Source: Bradyrhizobium quebecense (GTDB lineage Bacteria > Pseudomonadota > Alphaproteobacteria > Rhizobiales > Xanthobacteraceae). From it: a stretch of 64,000 bases of DNA. The stretch spans positions 6,944,001 through 7,008,000 of the forward strand of contig NZ_CP088022.1 of NCBI RefSeq assembly GCF_013373795.3, read 5' to 3'. Under the pieces are notes generated by a model. That model saw only the letters and a program-made list of their open reading frames with translations. It did no database searches and had not been told where the DNA came from. Position numbers and translations under genes: made by a program. Below, in pieces: positions 57,070 to 64,000 of this stretch; the first letter of the stretch is position 1, and every line of letters starts with the position of its first letter.

Positions 57070-57161
57070 TCAGGCCTTCATTTCCTTGAGGTTTTCCGTG
57101 TGCGTCCATCCCCGGAGCGGCACTTGCCATCTCCGAGCCTGCACGTCCCGCCAGCGGAGCG

Positions 57162-57176
57162 GCAATTTGCCGTCCG
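57162..57176 (-). promoter_or_regulatory. weak sigma-54-like site upstream of glnK copy two
   Basis: On the minus strand CGGACGGCAAATTGC keeps the -24 GG and -12 TTGC with correct spacing, but most other -24 bases differ. Its distance to the start codon is like that of the first operon. Confidence 0.3.
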
Positions 57177-57371
57177 CCAAATCTGGCAGCTTTCTGGGCA
57201 AATGGCATAAAAAAGTTGCAGGTTGAAGGGGAAAACGTGCGCAGCGCGTGAACTCCGTCACTATACGGGACGACAACCGTCGGCCAGAATATGGCTTTCC
57301 CGCCCCGGCCAGCGCTCCCGCTGGCTCATTCTCGCCACAGCGCGTGCACCCGCGCCCCGAGGAACAATAAA

Positions 57372-58262
57372 ATGTCGAATCGAAACTGGTTTTATGCATC
57401 TGAAGGCCAGCAAAAAGGCCCCCTGCCTGAAGCTCAGCTCCGCGACCTGATCACCCGTGGCATGGTGGGCGCCGATACCTTGGTGTGGACCGAGGGCATG
57501 GCCGGCTGGCAGAAGGCTGGGGAGATTCCTGGCCTTGTTCCGAGCGCCGGTGCGCCGCCGGCGTTTCCGCAGGCCGGCGGACCCCCGGCGGTGGCCGCAT
57601 CGGCAAGCTATAGCGGCGGCGCGCTGTCCGCCGACTTCCCGATCTGGGGCCTGTTCGGACGCAGCTTGCTGATGTTCATCGGCCAGATTTTCGTCATCCC
57701 CGCGCCGTGGACTGCGACCGGCCTATACCGCTTCGCGATTCCCTATATCCGCGTGCCGGGGCGGCCGCATCTCGGCTTCACCGGGCAGCCGCTCGACATC
57801 TGGTACGTCTTCATCGTGCTCGGTCTTCTGACCTATGCCGGAGCGGCCAACAGCAACATCGTCACGCTGCTCTCGCTGCTGCTCCAGGGCTTCTTGAGCT
57901 GGATGATCGTCCGCTGGATCTTCAGCCGTCTCAGCTCGAGCGGTCAGGAGCTGCCGATCTCGTTCAACGGCAGCCCGGCGGTCTATGTCGGCTGGTACGT
58001 GCTGATGGTGATCGCAGCCGTCACCATCATCGGCTGGGCCTGGGTGATGACGGCATGGCTGCGCTGGATCTGCCGCAACGTCGAGGGCACGCGCCGCGAG
58101 GTCACCTTCAATGCCTCCGGCCTCGAGGTGCTGTGGCGAACCATCGTGTTCACCATCGGCTGCGGGTTCCTGATCCCGATTCCGTGGGTGCTGCGCTGGT
58201 ACGCCAACTGGTTCATCTCGCAATTCGCGCTGACCGAGCGCGGCGCCTACGCCAACGGCTAA
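57372..58262 (+). CDS. GYF_2-domain membrane protein
   Basis: This 296-residue protein starts MSNRNWFYASEGQQKGPLPE, a GYF_2 domain (~1-50) with WFY, GPL, and MAGWQKAGEIPGL. A Pro/Ala linker follows, then about five helices (~95-115, ~150-165, ~175-190, ~215-235, ~260-280). The membrane part is DUF898-like or RDD-like in look, but I am not sure of the family. GYF_2 domains bind proline-rich peptides. It stands between glnK copy two and tesB. Confidence 0.75.
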   Translation: MSNRNWFYASEGQQKGPLPEAQLRDLITRGMVGADTLVWTEGMAGWQKAGEIPGLVPSAGAPPAFPQAGGPPAVAASASYSGGALSADFPIWGLFGRSLLMFIGQIFVIPAPWTATGLYRFAIPYIRVPGRPHLGFTGQPLDIWYVFIVLGLLTYAGAANSNIVTLLSLLLQGFLSWMIVRWIFSRLSSSGQELPISFNGSPAVYVGWYVLMVIAAVTIIGWAWVMTAWLRWICRNVEGTRREVTFNASGLEVLWRTIVFTIGCGFLIPIPWVLRWYANWFISQFALTERGAYANG

Positions 58263-58267
58263 AGCGA

Positions 58268-59131
58268 TTACGCCTTGCGTTCGCGCACCGAACCTTCTTG
58301 CGCGACGGATGCCACTAGCGTGCCGTCGGGCTTGAAGATCAGGCCGCGGGTCAGGCCGCGGCCGGACTGCGCGCTCGGCGAATCCTGCGCGTAGAGCAGC
58401 CATTCGTCGGCGCGGAACGGGCGATGAAACCACATCGCGTGATCGAGGCTCGCCGGCATCATGCGCCGGTCGAACAGCGTGCGGCCGTAGCGCGCCATGA
58501 CCGCATCGAGCAGCGAGAAATCCGATGCATAGGCGAGTGCGCACAGATGCAGCGCCGGATCGTCGGGCAATTTCGCCGCGGTACGGATCCAGACATGGAT
58601 GCGGCCATCCTCGATCTGCTGACCGAAATAGCGGCCGAGCTCGACCGGGCGCAGCTCGATCGGCCGGTCGCTCTCATAGTAGCGGCGGATGAATTCCGGC
58701 ATTTCCTTGAACATCGGCTGCTTCGACACTTCCTCCGCGGTCAGCTTCTCCGGCGGCGGCACGTCGGGCATCTTCTCCTGATGATTGAAGTTGCTCTCTT
58801 CCTCGGCGTGGAACGAGACCATGATGGAGAAGATCGCGTTGCCGTGCTGGATCGCGGTGACGCGTCGGGTGGTGTAGCTCTTGCCGTCGCGCAGCCGCTC
58901 GACCTGGTAGATGATCGGGATCTGCGGATCGCCCGGCAGGATGAAATAGCAATGGATCGAATGCGGCAGCCGGCCCTCGACGGTGCGGCAGGCCGCGACC
59001 ATCGCCTGGCCTATCACCTGGCCGCCGAACACGCGCTGCCAGCTCGTCTTCGGACTGTTGCCGCGGAACAAATTCACCTCGAGCTGCTCGAGATCGAGGA
59101 TGGACAACAGGTCGATCAGGCTCTTGGACAT
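58268..59131 (-). CDS. tesB: acyl-CoA thioesterase II
   Basis: TesB hydrolyses acyl-CoA to free fatty acid and CoA. The 287-residue double-hotdog protein has LFRGNSPKTSWQRVFGGQVI, SIHCYFILPGDPQIPIIYQV, MPASLDHAMWFHRPFRADEW (second hotdog with the catalytic Asp/Thr/Gln area), and QDSPSAQSGRGLTRGLIFKP at the C-terminus. These are the standard TesB motifs. It is convergent with the GYF gene and divergent from ubiH. Confidence 0.93.
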   Translation of the reverse strand: MSKSLIDLLSILDLEQLEVNLFRGNSPKTSWQRVFGGQVIGQAMVAACRTVEGRLPHSIHCYFILPGDPQIPIIYQVERLRDGKSYTTRRVTAIQHGNAIFSIMVSFHAEEESNFNHQEKMPDVPPPEKLTAEEVSKQPMFKEMPEFIRRYYESDRPIELRPVELGRYFGQQIEDGRIHVWIRTAAKLPDDPALHLCALAYASDFSLLDAVMARYGRTLFDRRMMPASLDHAMWFHRPFRADEWLLYAQDSPSAQSGRGLTRGLIFKPDGTLVASVAQEGSVRERKA

Positions 59132-59160
59132 GAGGGGTGCGTCCTGAATGGGTTAAATGC

Positions 59161-59263
59161 CGTCATTCCGGGGCTCGCGAAGCGAGAGCCCGGAATCCAT
59201 TCATCCACGGAAGATGCGGCCTGATGGATTCCGGGTTCGCGCGTTGCGCGCCCCGGAATGACG
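59161..59263. repeat. palindromic repeat, family C (tesB-ubiH)
   Basis: CGTCATTCCGGGGC with CCCGGAATCCAT on the left and ATGGATTCCGGG with GCCCCGGAATGACG on the right form an inverted pair between divergent genes. Confidence 0.8.
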
Positions 59264-59363
59264 ACGGGGCTGATTAGCCGCTCTTGTTTCTGTCCCCTGT
59301 TTCGCCCAGCTATTATCAGGTAGCAAGCACAGTCTGAGAGCGCAGGGCGCGTAAAGGAACGGC

Positions 59364-60584
59364 ATGCCGGCACAGCGAAGTATTGTCATCTGCGGGGGCG
59401 CTTTTGCGGGTCTGGCGCTGGCCGTGGCGTTGCGCCAGGGGCTGGGGCCGGACATTCCGGTCATCGTGGCCGATCCGGCGCTGAGCCAGCGCCCGAGCCG
59501 CGATCCGCGCGCGACCGCGATCGTGGCGGCCTGCCGGCGGCTGTTCGAGACCCTCGGCGTCTGGGGGCAGGTGGCGCCGACGGCGCAGCCGATCACCGAC
59601 ATGGTCGTGACCGATTCCAAGCTCGAGGACGCCACGCGTCCGGTGTTCCTGACCTTCGCCGGCAATGTCGAGCCGGGCGAGCCGTTCGCCCATATGGTCG
59701 AGAACCGCTATCTGATCGATGCGCTCGCAACCCGCGCCGAGGCCGAGGGGGTCGAGCTGCGCGCCACCCCGGTGTCGAGTTTCGACTCGCGGCCCGACGG
59801 CGTCAGCGTGCGGCTGGCCGACGGCACCGAGATCGATGCGAGCCTGCTGGTCGCCGCCGACGGCGCGCGATCGAAGCTGCGCGAGCGCGCTGGGATCGCG
59901 ACCCATGGCTGGGACTATGACCAATCCGGCATCGTGGTCACCGTCGGACACGAGCGCGAACATCACGGCCGCGCCGAGGAGCATTTCCTGCCCGCGGGTC
60001 CATTCGCGATACTGCCGCTGACCGGCAATCGCTCGTCGCTGGTGTGGACCGAGACGCGCAAGGATGCCGCGCGCATCACGGCGCTGAGCGAGGCGGAATT
60101 CCACGCCGAGCTCGAACAGCGGTTCGGCCTGCATCTCGGCGAGATCAAGGCGCTCGACAAGCCGCGGGCGTTTCCGCTCGGCTATTTCGTTGCGCGTTCC
60201 TTCATCGCCGAACGGCTGGCGCTGATCGGCGACGCCGCGCATGTGATCCATCCGATCGCGGGACAGGGGCTCAACATGGGCCTGAAGGATGTCGCCGCAC
60301 TTGCCGAGGTCGTCGTCGATGCGGCGCGGCTCGGCATGGATCTCGGACAAGCCGACGTACTCGAGCGCTATCAGCGCTGGCGGCGCTTCGATACGATGGC
60401 GATGGGCGTTGCCACCAACTCGCTCAACTTCCTGTTCTCCAACGAATCGACGCTGCTGCGCACTGTGCGTGACATCGGATTGGGCCTCGTCGATCGCGCG
60501 CCGCCGCTGAAGAGCATGTTCATCCGCCAGGCAGCGGGATTGTCAGGCGAAGTGCCGCGGCTGCTGAAGGGCGAGGCGCTGTAG
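59364..60584 (+). CDS. UbiH/UbiF/VisC-family FAD-dependent hydroxylase
   Basis: This 406-residue flavoprotein has IVICGGAFAGLALAVALRQG (FAD-binding), RDPRATAIVAACRRLFETLG, LLVAADGARSKLRERAG (the DG motif) and LIGDAAHVIHPIAGQGLNMG (second FAD motif). The family hydroxylates the ubiquinone ring. Which ring position cannot be told, so no gene symbol is given. ATG 59364 is used. It is single, flanked by repeats. Confidence 0.92.
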   Translation: MPAQRSIVICGGAFAGLALAVALRQGLGPDIPVIVADPALSQRPSRDPRATAIVAACRRLFETLGVWGQVAPTAQPITDMVVTDSKLEDATRPVFLTFAGNVEPGEPFAHMVENRYLIDALATRAEAEGVELRATPVSSFDSRPDGVSVRLADGTEIDASLLVAADGARSKLRERAGIATHGWDYDQSGIVVTVGHEREHHGRAEEHFLPAGPFAILPLTGNRSSLVWTETRKDAARITALSEAEFHAELEQRFGLHLGEIKALDKPRAFPLGYFVARSFIAERLALIGDAAHVIHPIAGQGLNMGLKDVAALAEVVVDAARLGMDLGQADVLERYQRWRRFDTMAMGVATNSLNFLFSNESTLLRTVRDIGLGLVDRAPPLKSMFIRQAAGLSGEVPRLLKGEAL

Positions 60585-60603
60585 GCTTGCTCGGTGCCGT
60601 AAG

Positions 60604-60683
60604 CCCGGATGCAGCGAAGCGAAATCCGGGAGCAGTCTCTCCTCAGGTGGATCGGCCTCGGATTGCGCTGCGCTTCGTCCGGG
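60604..60683. repeat. palindromic repeat, family C
   Basis: CCCGGATGCAGCGAAGCGAA with ATCCGGG on the left and CGGATTGCGCTGCGCTTCG with TCCGGG on the right, between converging genes. Confidence 0.7.
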
Positions 60684-60701
60684 TGACGGCCTTCGCATCC
60701 A

Positions 60702-61616
60702 CTATTTCTGTGAAATGAAGCCAGCCACTGCGTCGATCAGGTCGGGGTCGAGCGACCGCTCCGGCTCGTTGTAGCTCGCCATGTCGTCCGCCGCGTCGGT
60801 GACGTCGACCAGCAGGTGATTCATGTCCGGCTGCCACAATGATTTGGCCGCGAAGTCGGCGGTGGTGAGTGCGAGGAAGTCGAGCCGCGCCAGCTGATGG
60901 TCGCGGCCGCCCGCGACGATCAGGACAAGCCCGGTAATCTTCTTCATCGGATCGATCGGATCCTCGGTGAAGGCAGATGCGATGGCGGGCTGCATCGCTG
61001 GCGCGATCGCCAGTCCCGCCGGCGGTGGGTTGACGATCTGCCCGGCCATGATGTCGTCGATGGCCTTTCCGATCGGCGCGAATTTGTCCGGCGGCAGCTG
61101 CTTTTCGAGCTGCGCCTTCAACAGGTCGCCCTGCTTGCGCGCCGCCGTTGCCAGCAGCACCAGCCGGTCGATCGGCACGCGCTGTGCGGCGAGGATCGCG
61201 ACCAGGCCGCCTTCGCTGTGCCCGACCACCGCAACATGAGCGAACTTGCCGCTGCCGCGCAGATACTCGATCAGTGCCGTCGCGTCGCCGACATAGTCCT
61301 TGAAGCGAAAGTCCTCCGGACGACCGAACTCCTTCTTCCATTCGCCGGCGCCGCGCTTGTCGTAGCGCAGCGTCGCGATGCCGCGTGCGACCAGCTGCTC
61401 GGAGAGTTTCTTCAACGTTGCCGGCTTGAGCTGCGGCCCGTTGCCGTCATGATCGGTCGAGCCGGAGCCGGCGATCAGCAGCGCCACCGGCGGCTTTGCG
61501 ATGTCGGACGGCACGGTCAGCACCGCGTCAATGGCGCCGATGCGCAGCCTGCTCTCGTGGGCCGTCGCGCTCGCCACCGAGACGAGCAGCAGCAGCCATG
61601 TGACGAGGGCGCGCAT
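60702..61616 (-). CDS. exported alpha/beta hydrolase
   Basis: This 304-residue protein has an N-terminal signal peptide (RALVTWLLLLVSVASATAHE). The fold shows LLIAGSGSTDHDGNG (oxyanion loop), LRYDKRGAGEWKKEFG, VAVVGHSEGGLVAILAAQ (nucleophile Ser) and VAGGRDHQL (acid Asp) with HLLVDVTDA (possible catalytic His). The substrate is unknown; it is probably a periplasmic esterase or dienelactone-type hydrolase. It lies near the UPF0434 gene. Confidence 0.88.
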   Translation of the reverse strand: MRALVTWLLLLVSVASATAHESRLRIGAIDAVLTVPSDIAKPPVALLIAGSGSTDHDGNGPQLKPATLKKLSEQLVARGIATLRYDKRGAGEWKKEFGRPEDFRFKDYVGDATALIEYLRGSGKFAHVAVVGHSEGGLVAILAAQRVPIDRLVLLATAARKQGDLLKAQLEKQLPPDKFAPIGKAIDDIMAGQIVNPPPAGLAIAPAMQPAIASAFTEDPIDPMKKITGLVLIVAGGRDHQLARLDFLALTTADFAAKSLWQPDMNHLLVDVTDAADDMASYNEPERSLDPDLIDAVAGFISQK

Positions 61617-61631
61617 GTGGTCCTCTTATTG

Positions 61632-61699
61632 GAGCATGATCTCAGCGCAAACGCTTGCGTTTGTCGCGGGAAAACCGCCTCACACTTTTCCGGATCATG
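61632..61699. repeat. dispersed palindromic repeat, family A
   Basis: GAGCATGATC (61632-61641) and GATCATG (61693-61699) arms enclose AAACGCTTGCGTTTG, itself a hairpin, and GGGAAAACCG. Confidence 0.8.
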
Positions 61700-61701
61700 T
61701 T

Positions 61702-61899
61702 TTAGTCGATCTTGCGCGCCTCTTCCGGCAACATGATCGGGATGCCGTCGCGGATCGGATAGGCGAGCTTTGCGGAGCGCGAGATCAGCTCCTGCCGCGC
61801 GGCGTCGAACTCCAATGGTCCCTTGGTGATCGGGCACACCAGGATTTCGAGCAGTTTTGGGTCGGCGGTGCTCTCGAGATGGTCGGTCGTCGAATTCAT
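61702..61899 (-). CDS. UPF0434/Trm112-family protein
   Basis: This 65-residue protein from [20 protein letters not shown] carries the Trm112-like motif [32 protein letters not shown] and MLPEEAR. It is a small zinc-ribbon-like protein in which the second Cys pair is lost, as in many UPF0434 members. Its role in bacteria is not settled. The family B repeat lies just upstream. Confidence 0.92.
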   Translation of the reverse strand: MNSTTDHLESTADPKLLEILVCPITKGPLEFDAARQELISRSAKLAYPIRDGIPIMLPEEARKID

Positions 61900-61913
61900 T
61901 GATGTCTCCGACT

Positions 61914-61965
61914 GGAGCGTTTTCGAGCGAAGTGGGCAGCGGTTCGCGTGAAGAAAACGCGTCAG
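61914..61965. repeat. dispersed palindromic repeat, family B
   Basis: GGAGCGTTTTCGAGCGAAGT, GGGCAGCGGTTCGCGTG and AAGAAAACGCG resemble the reverse complement of the copy at 43581-43620. Confidence 0.7.
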
Positions 61966-62005
61966 AACAAACTGGCCGTCGTGTAGCACATTCTCGTGTC
62001 AACTG

Positions 62006-62542
62006 TCAGCGCTTGGTCATCCGCAACAGCTCGTCGATTGCGGCCTGCTGACGCGGCTTCGGCAGCGTTTGCTCGGACAGCGCATAGCCGATGAACGCCC
62101 AATAGAAGATCTGCGCCCGGCCGCGCGCCACGTCGTCGGGGAATCCGGCGTGGCGGAGCAGGGTTTCGATATAGCCGATGCGGCGCTGGTCGACTTCGAG
62201 CACGGCGGCGCGCGCCGCGGCATCGGCGGTCGCCCAGCTGCGCACCGCGCGCTCCAGCGCCAGCCGCGCCGAGAAGGTCCGGCGCAGCAGCAGCGCCAGC
62301 GCGTCGCCGCCTTCCGGAACGGTCTCGAGCTCGGCGATCACCTGCTCGGCGGCAACCTCGCGCCAATGGTAGAGGATCGCGGTGCGATAGGCGCCGATGT
62401 CGGCGAAATGCCAGTAGAAGCTGCCGCGCGAGACCCCGATGGCCTTGGCCAGCGGCTCGGCCTTGAGCGCCGTGAAGCCGTGCTTCGCCAGCGTCTTCAG
62501 GCCCTGATCGAGCCAGTCCTTGACCGAGAGCTGTTCCGTCAT
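62006..62542 (-). CDS. TetR-family transcriptional regulator
   Basis: This 178-residue regulator starts MTEQLSVKDWLDQGLKTLAK. The helix-turn-helix reads AEPLAKAIGVSRGSFYWHFA (~residue 27-47), and the C-terminal ligand domain has LALERAVRSWATADAAARAA and ARGRAQIFYWAFIGYALSEQ. It is divergent from a small membrane protein gene; two palindromes in the ~93-bp gap are likely operators. The frame stays open upstream, but that part is the antisense of the neighbour. Confidence 0.9.
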   Translation of the reverse strand: MTEQLSVKDWLDQGLKTLAKHGFTALKAEPLAKAIGVSRGSFYWHFADIGAYRTAILYHWREVAAEQVIAELETVPEGGDALALLLRRTFSARLALERAVRSWATADAAARAAVLEVDQRRIGYIETLLRHAGFPDDVARGRAQIFYWAFIGYALSEQTLPKPRQQAAIDELLRMTKR

Positions 62543-62565
62543 GGTTCCCTGTCCGCGTCCGGACC

Positions 62566-62579
62566 ATACACAAGTGTAT
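62566..62579. promoter_or_regulatory. operator-like palindrome 1 (TetR/membrane protein gap)
   Basis: ATACACAAGTGTAT is a perfect 14-bp palindrome, 24 bases upstream of the TetR start codon. Confidence 0.65.
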
Positions 62580-62607
62580 TGACAGGCGCCAGCCGGCGGT
62601 GTCCTAT

Positions 62608-62625
62608 CCATACAGCACTGTATGG
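62608..62625. promoter_or_regulatory. operator-like palindrome 2 (TetR/membrane protein gap)
   Basis: CCATACAGCACTGTATGG has perfect 7-bp arms around GCAC, 10 bases upstream of the membrane protein ATG. It shares the ATACA/TGTAT halves with palindrome 1. Confidence 0.7.
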
Positions 62626-62635
62626 AGACGTCGCG

Positions 62636-62986
62636 ATGCGTGATCTTTTGCTGCAAGGCGCCGGAATCATCGCCATCCTGGTCAGCCTGATCCATGGCGT
62701 TCTCGGCGAGACCAAAGTGTTCGCACGCGCCACCGTCGAGCCGCCGCGGCTGCGTCTCTTGCTTCGTCTGGTCTATCAGGCCGGCACGGTCGCCTGGATC
62801 GGGGGCGGCGTGCTGCTGGTCGCCGCGCCGGCGATGGCCTCCGATGCCGCGCGGCACTGGATCGTGGCGACGCTCGCCATCGTGTTCGGCAGCGCCGCGC
62901 TCGCCAATGGGGTCGCGACCCGCGGCCGGCATTTCGGCTGGATGGCGATGAGCGCCGTCGTGGCGCTCGCCGCCGCCGGCTACTAG
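62636..62986 (+). CDS. small four-helix membrane protein
   Basis: This 116-residue protein has about four hydrophobic helices: GAGIIAILVSLIHGVLGE, LRLVYQAGTVAWIGGGVLLV, WIVATLAIVFGSAALAN and WMAMSAVVALAAAGY. SLIHGVLGETKVFA with a His and Glu in helix 1 is the most conserved-looking part. I cannot name a function. The divergent TetR gene and two operators suggest it is induced by a ligand of that regulator. Confidence 0.75.
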   Translation: MRDLLLQGAGIIAILVSLIHGVLGETKVFARATVEPPRLRLLLRLVYQAGTVAWIGGGVLLVAAPAMASDAARHWIVATLAIVFGSAALANGVATRGRHFGWMAMSAVVALAAAGY

Positions 62987-63260
62987 CGGGCGCGTGACGA
63001 CCGATCGCATCGGCCTGCGCATGTTTCGCGGAGAACGCGCAGGGCGAGGCGTCGCTGGTCACAACCGGCGAAACCGTCCTGGTTCCGCTCGAGGGCTGAA
63101 GACGTGCGATCGCAGGTCATGTGGAATATTTATGGAGCCATCAATTTCCGTGCGGAATCGGCTTACGCGCGGATAACCATGCCACTGAAAGTTGTAGAAA
63201 ATTATCGAGAAGACAATTCAATCGGCCTAGCTTGTCGGCGCGGACAACCAGGACCGACGC

Positions 63261-64000
63261 ATGTTTCGTGTTCTTACGTGTCTTTCAGGTGAGCATGACT
63301 GGCGGCTCGTTCTGCTGGCCGGCCTGGTCTGCTTCGTTGCCAGCATTGTCGCCGTCAACATCTTCCATCGCGCGATCGCTTCGCAGGCGAGGACGCGGCT
63401 GATCTGGATCGCGATCGCGGGAGCTGCGATCGGCTACGGCATCTGGGCAACACATTTCATCGCCATGCTCGCCTACGAGCCGGGCGTGCCGACCGGCTAC
63501 GGCATCGTCCTCACGGCGCTGTCGCTCGCCGTCGCGATGATGCTGACGTCCGGCGGACTCGGCCTTGCCGCCAGCGACCCCGGCTCCTGGCGTGCGCCGG
63601 TCGGTGGCGCGGTGATCGGAGCCGGCATCGCCAGCATGCATTATCTCGGAATGTGGGCGCTGGAAGTGCCGGGCCACGTGGTGTGGTCGATGGATCTCGT
63701 GGCGGCCTCCATCGTGCTCGGCATGCTGTTCGGTTACGCCGCGCTGTCGGTCGCGGTCCGCTATCAGGATCGCTGGATGTCGCTGGTCGCGGCGCTGTTG
63801 CTGACGCTTGCGATCGTGTCGCATCATTTCACCGCGATGGGCGCGGTCGAGATCGTTCCGGACCCGCTGCAAGCTCCGCAAGCCCTGTCGCTCTCTCCCG
63901 CCTTCCTCGCCATCGTGATCGCGGGCGTGGCGCTGTCCGTGCTCGGGATGAGCCTGGTCGGCGTGCTTGCCGACCGGCGCCTCGCGCTTCGCACCCGTCG
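63261..64000 (+). CDS. MHYT-domain membrane protein (partial, runs off the window)
   Basis: From ATG 63261 the frame stays open to the end: MFRVLTCLSGEHDWRLVLLA, then seven or so helices. The MHYT repeats are WATHFIAMLAY, GIASMHYLGMWALE and IVSHHFTAMGAVE, whose Met/His residues may bind copper and sense a gas or redox signal. Most such proteins continue with GGDEF and/or EAL domains; the C-terminus is not in the window. At least 246 residues are present. Confidence 0.85.
   Translation, partial: MFRVLTCLSGEHDWRLVLLAGLVCFVASIVAVNIFHRAIASQARTRLIWIAIAGAAIGYGIWATHFIAMLAYEPGVPTGYGIVLTALSLAVAMMLTSGGLGLAASDPGSWRAPVGGAVIGAGIASMHYLGMWALEVPGHVVWSMDLVAASIVLGMLFGYAALSVAVRYQDRWMSLVAALLLTLAIVSHHFTAMGAVEIVPDPLQAPQALSLSPAFLAIVIAGVALSVLGMSLVGVLADRRLALRTR

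Overview
The window looks like a chromosomal segment of a Bradyrhizobium-type alphaproteobacterium. The GC-rich coding bias, the family content (HemJ, LptE, UPF0314, UPF0434, Tim44-like and DUF2628 proteins) and the order PPSR - hemJ - rho - mnmE - mnmG - rsmG - parA - parB - holA - lptE - leuS all fit that group. No database was searched; genus level is an inference.

Layout. 0.2-1.2 kb: a Tat-exported metallo-beta-lactamase-fold protein. 1.2-4.2 kb: a small accessory patch with an IS1-like transposase, an odd class I tRNA with a GCU anticodon preceded by a nine-codon ORF and hairpin, three hypothetical genes, and the first ~32 codons of a comM/yifB gene cut off at about 4164. 4.2-7.1 kb: an exported protein and a hybrid sensor kinase. 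7.1-12 kb: minus-strand cluster hisB - DUF2628 - hisH - hisA - hisF - hisE - coaA. 12.2-15.2 kb: hslV, a GNAT acetyltransferase, UPF0314 and hslU. 15.3-23.3 kb: a membrane protein, then Smr, MltA, Tim44-like, secB, dnaQ, coaE, Maf and PPSR.

23.3-32.1 kb has the features of an origin and partition region. The 446-bp gap between the divergent PPSR and hemJ genes has six GANTC sites and a perfect 20-bp AT-rich palindrome. Every gene to its right up to parB points right. Five parS sites (four exact, one with an end mismatch) lie around mnmG and rsmG just upstream of parAB. Proximity to oriC is inferred.

32-51 kb: holA, lptE, leuS, a Cache-GGDEF protein, a YggS-type PLP protein, a hydratase gene split by an IS630-family element with its TA duplication, an L,D-transpeptidase, an OmpR-type regulator, a cyclic-nucleotide-binding protein, xth, lolA, ftsK, an aminotransferase, a NUDIX hydrolase, a second GGDEF protein and a GFA-type zinc protein.

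51-57 kb: two glnK-amtB operons in tandem (the second amtB is frameshifted) flanking a ClpP paralogue and an ArsR-SRPBCC pair. A sigma-54-like promoter lies upstream of the first glnK. 57-64 kb: a GYF-domain membrane protein, tesB, a UbiH-type hydroxylase, an alpha/beta hydrolase, a UPF0434 protein, a TetR regulator divergent from a small membrane protein with two palindromic operators between them, and an MHYT-domain protein running off the window end.

Many intergenic gaps hold dispersed palindromic repeats of at least three families. No rRNA, CRISPR array or prophage was seen.
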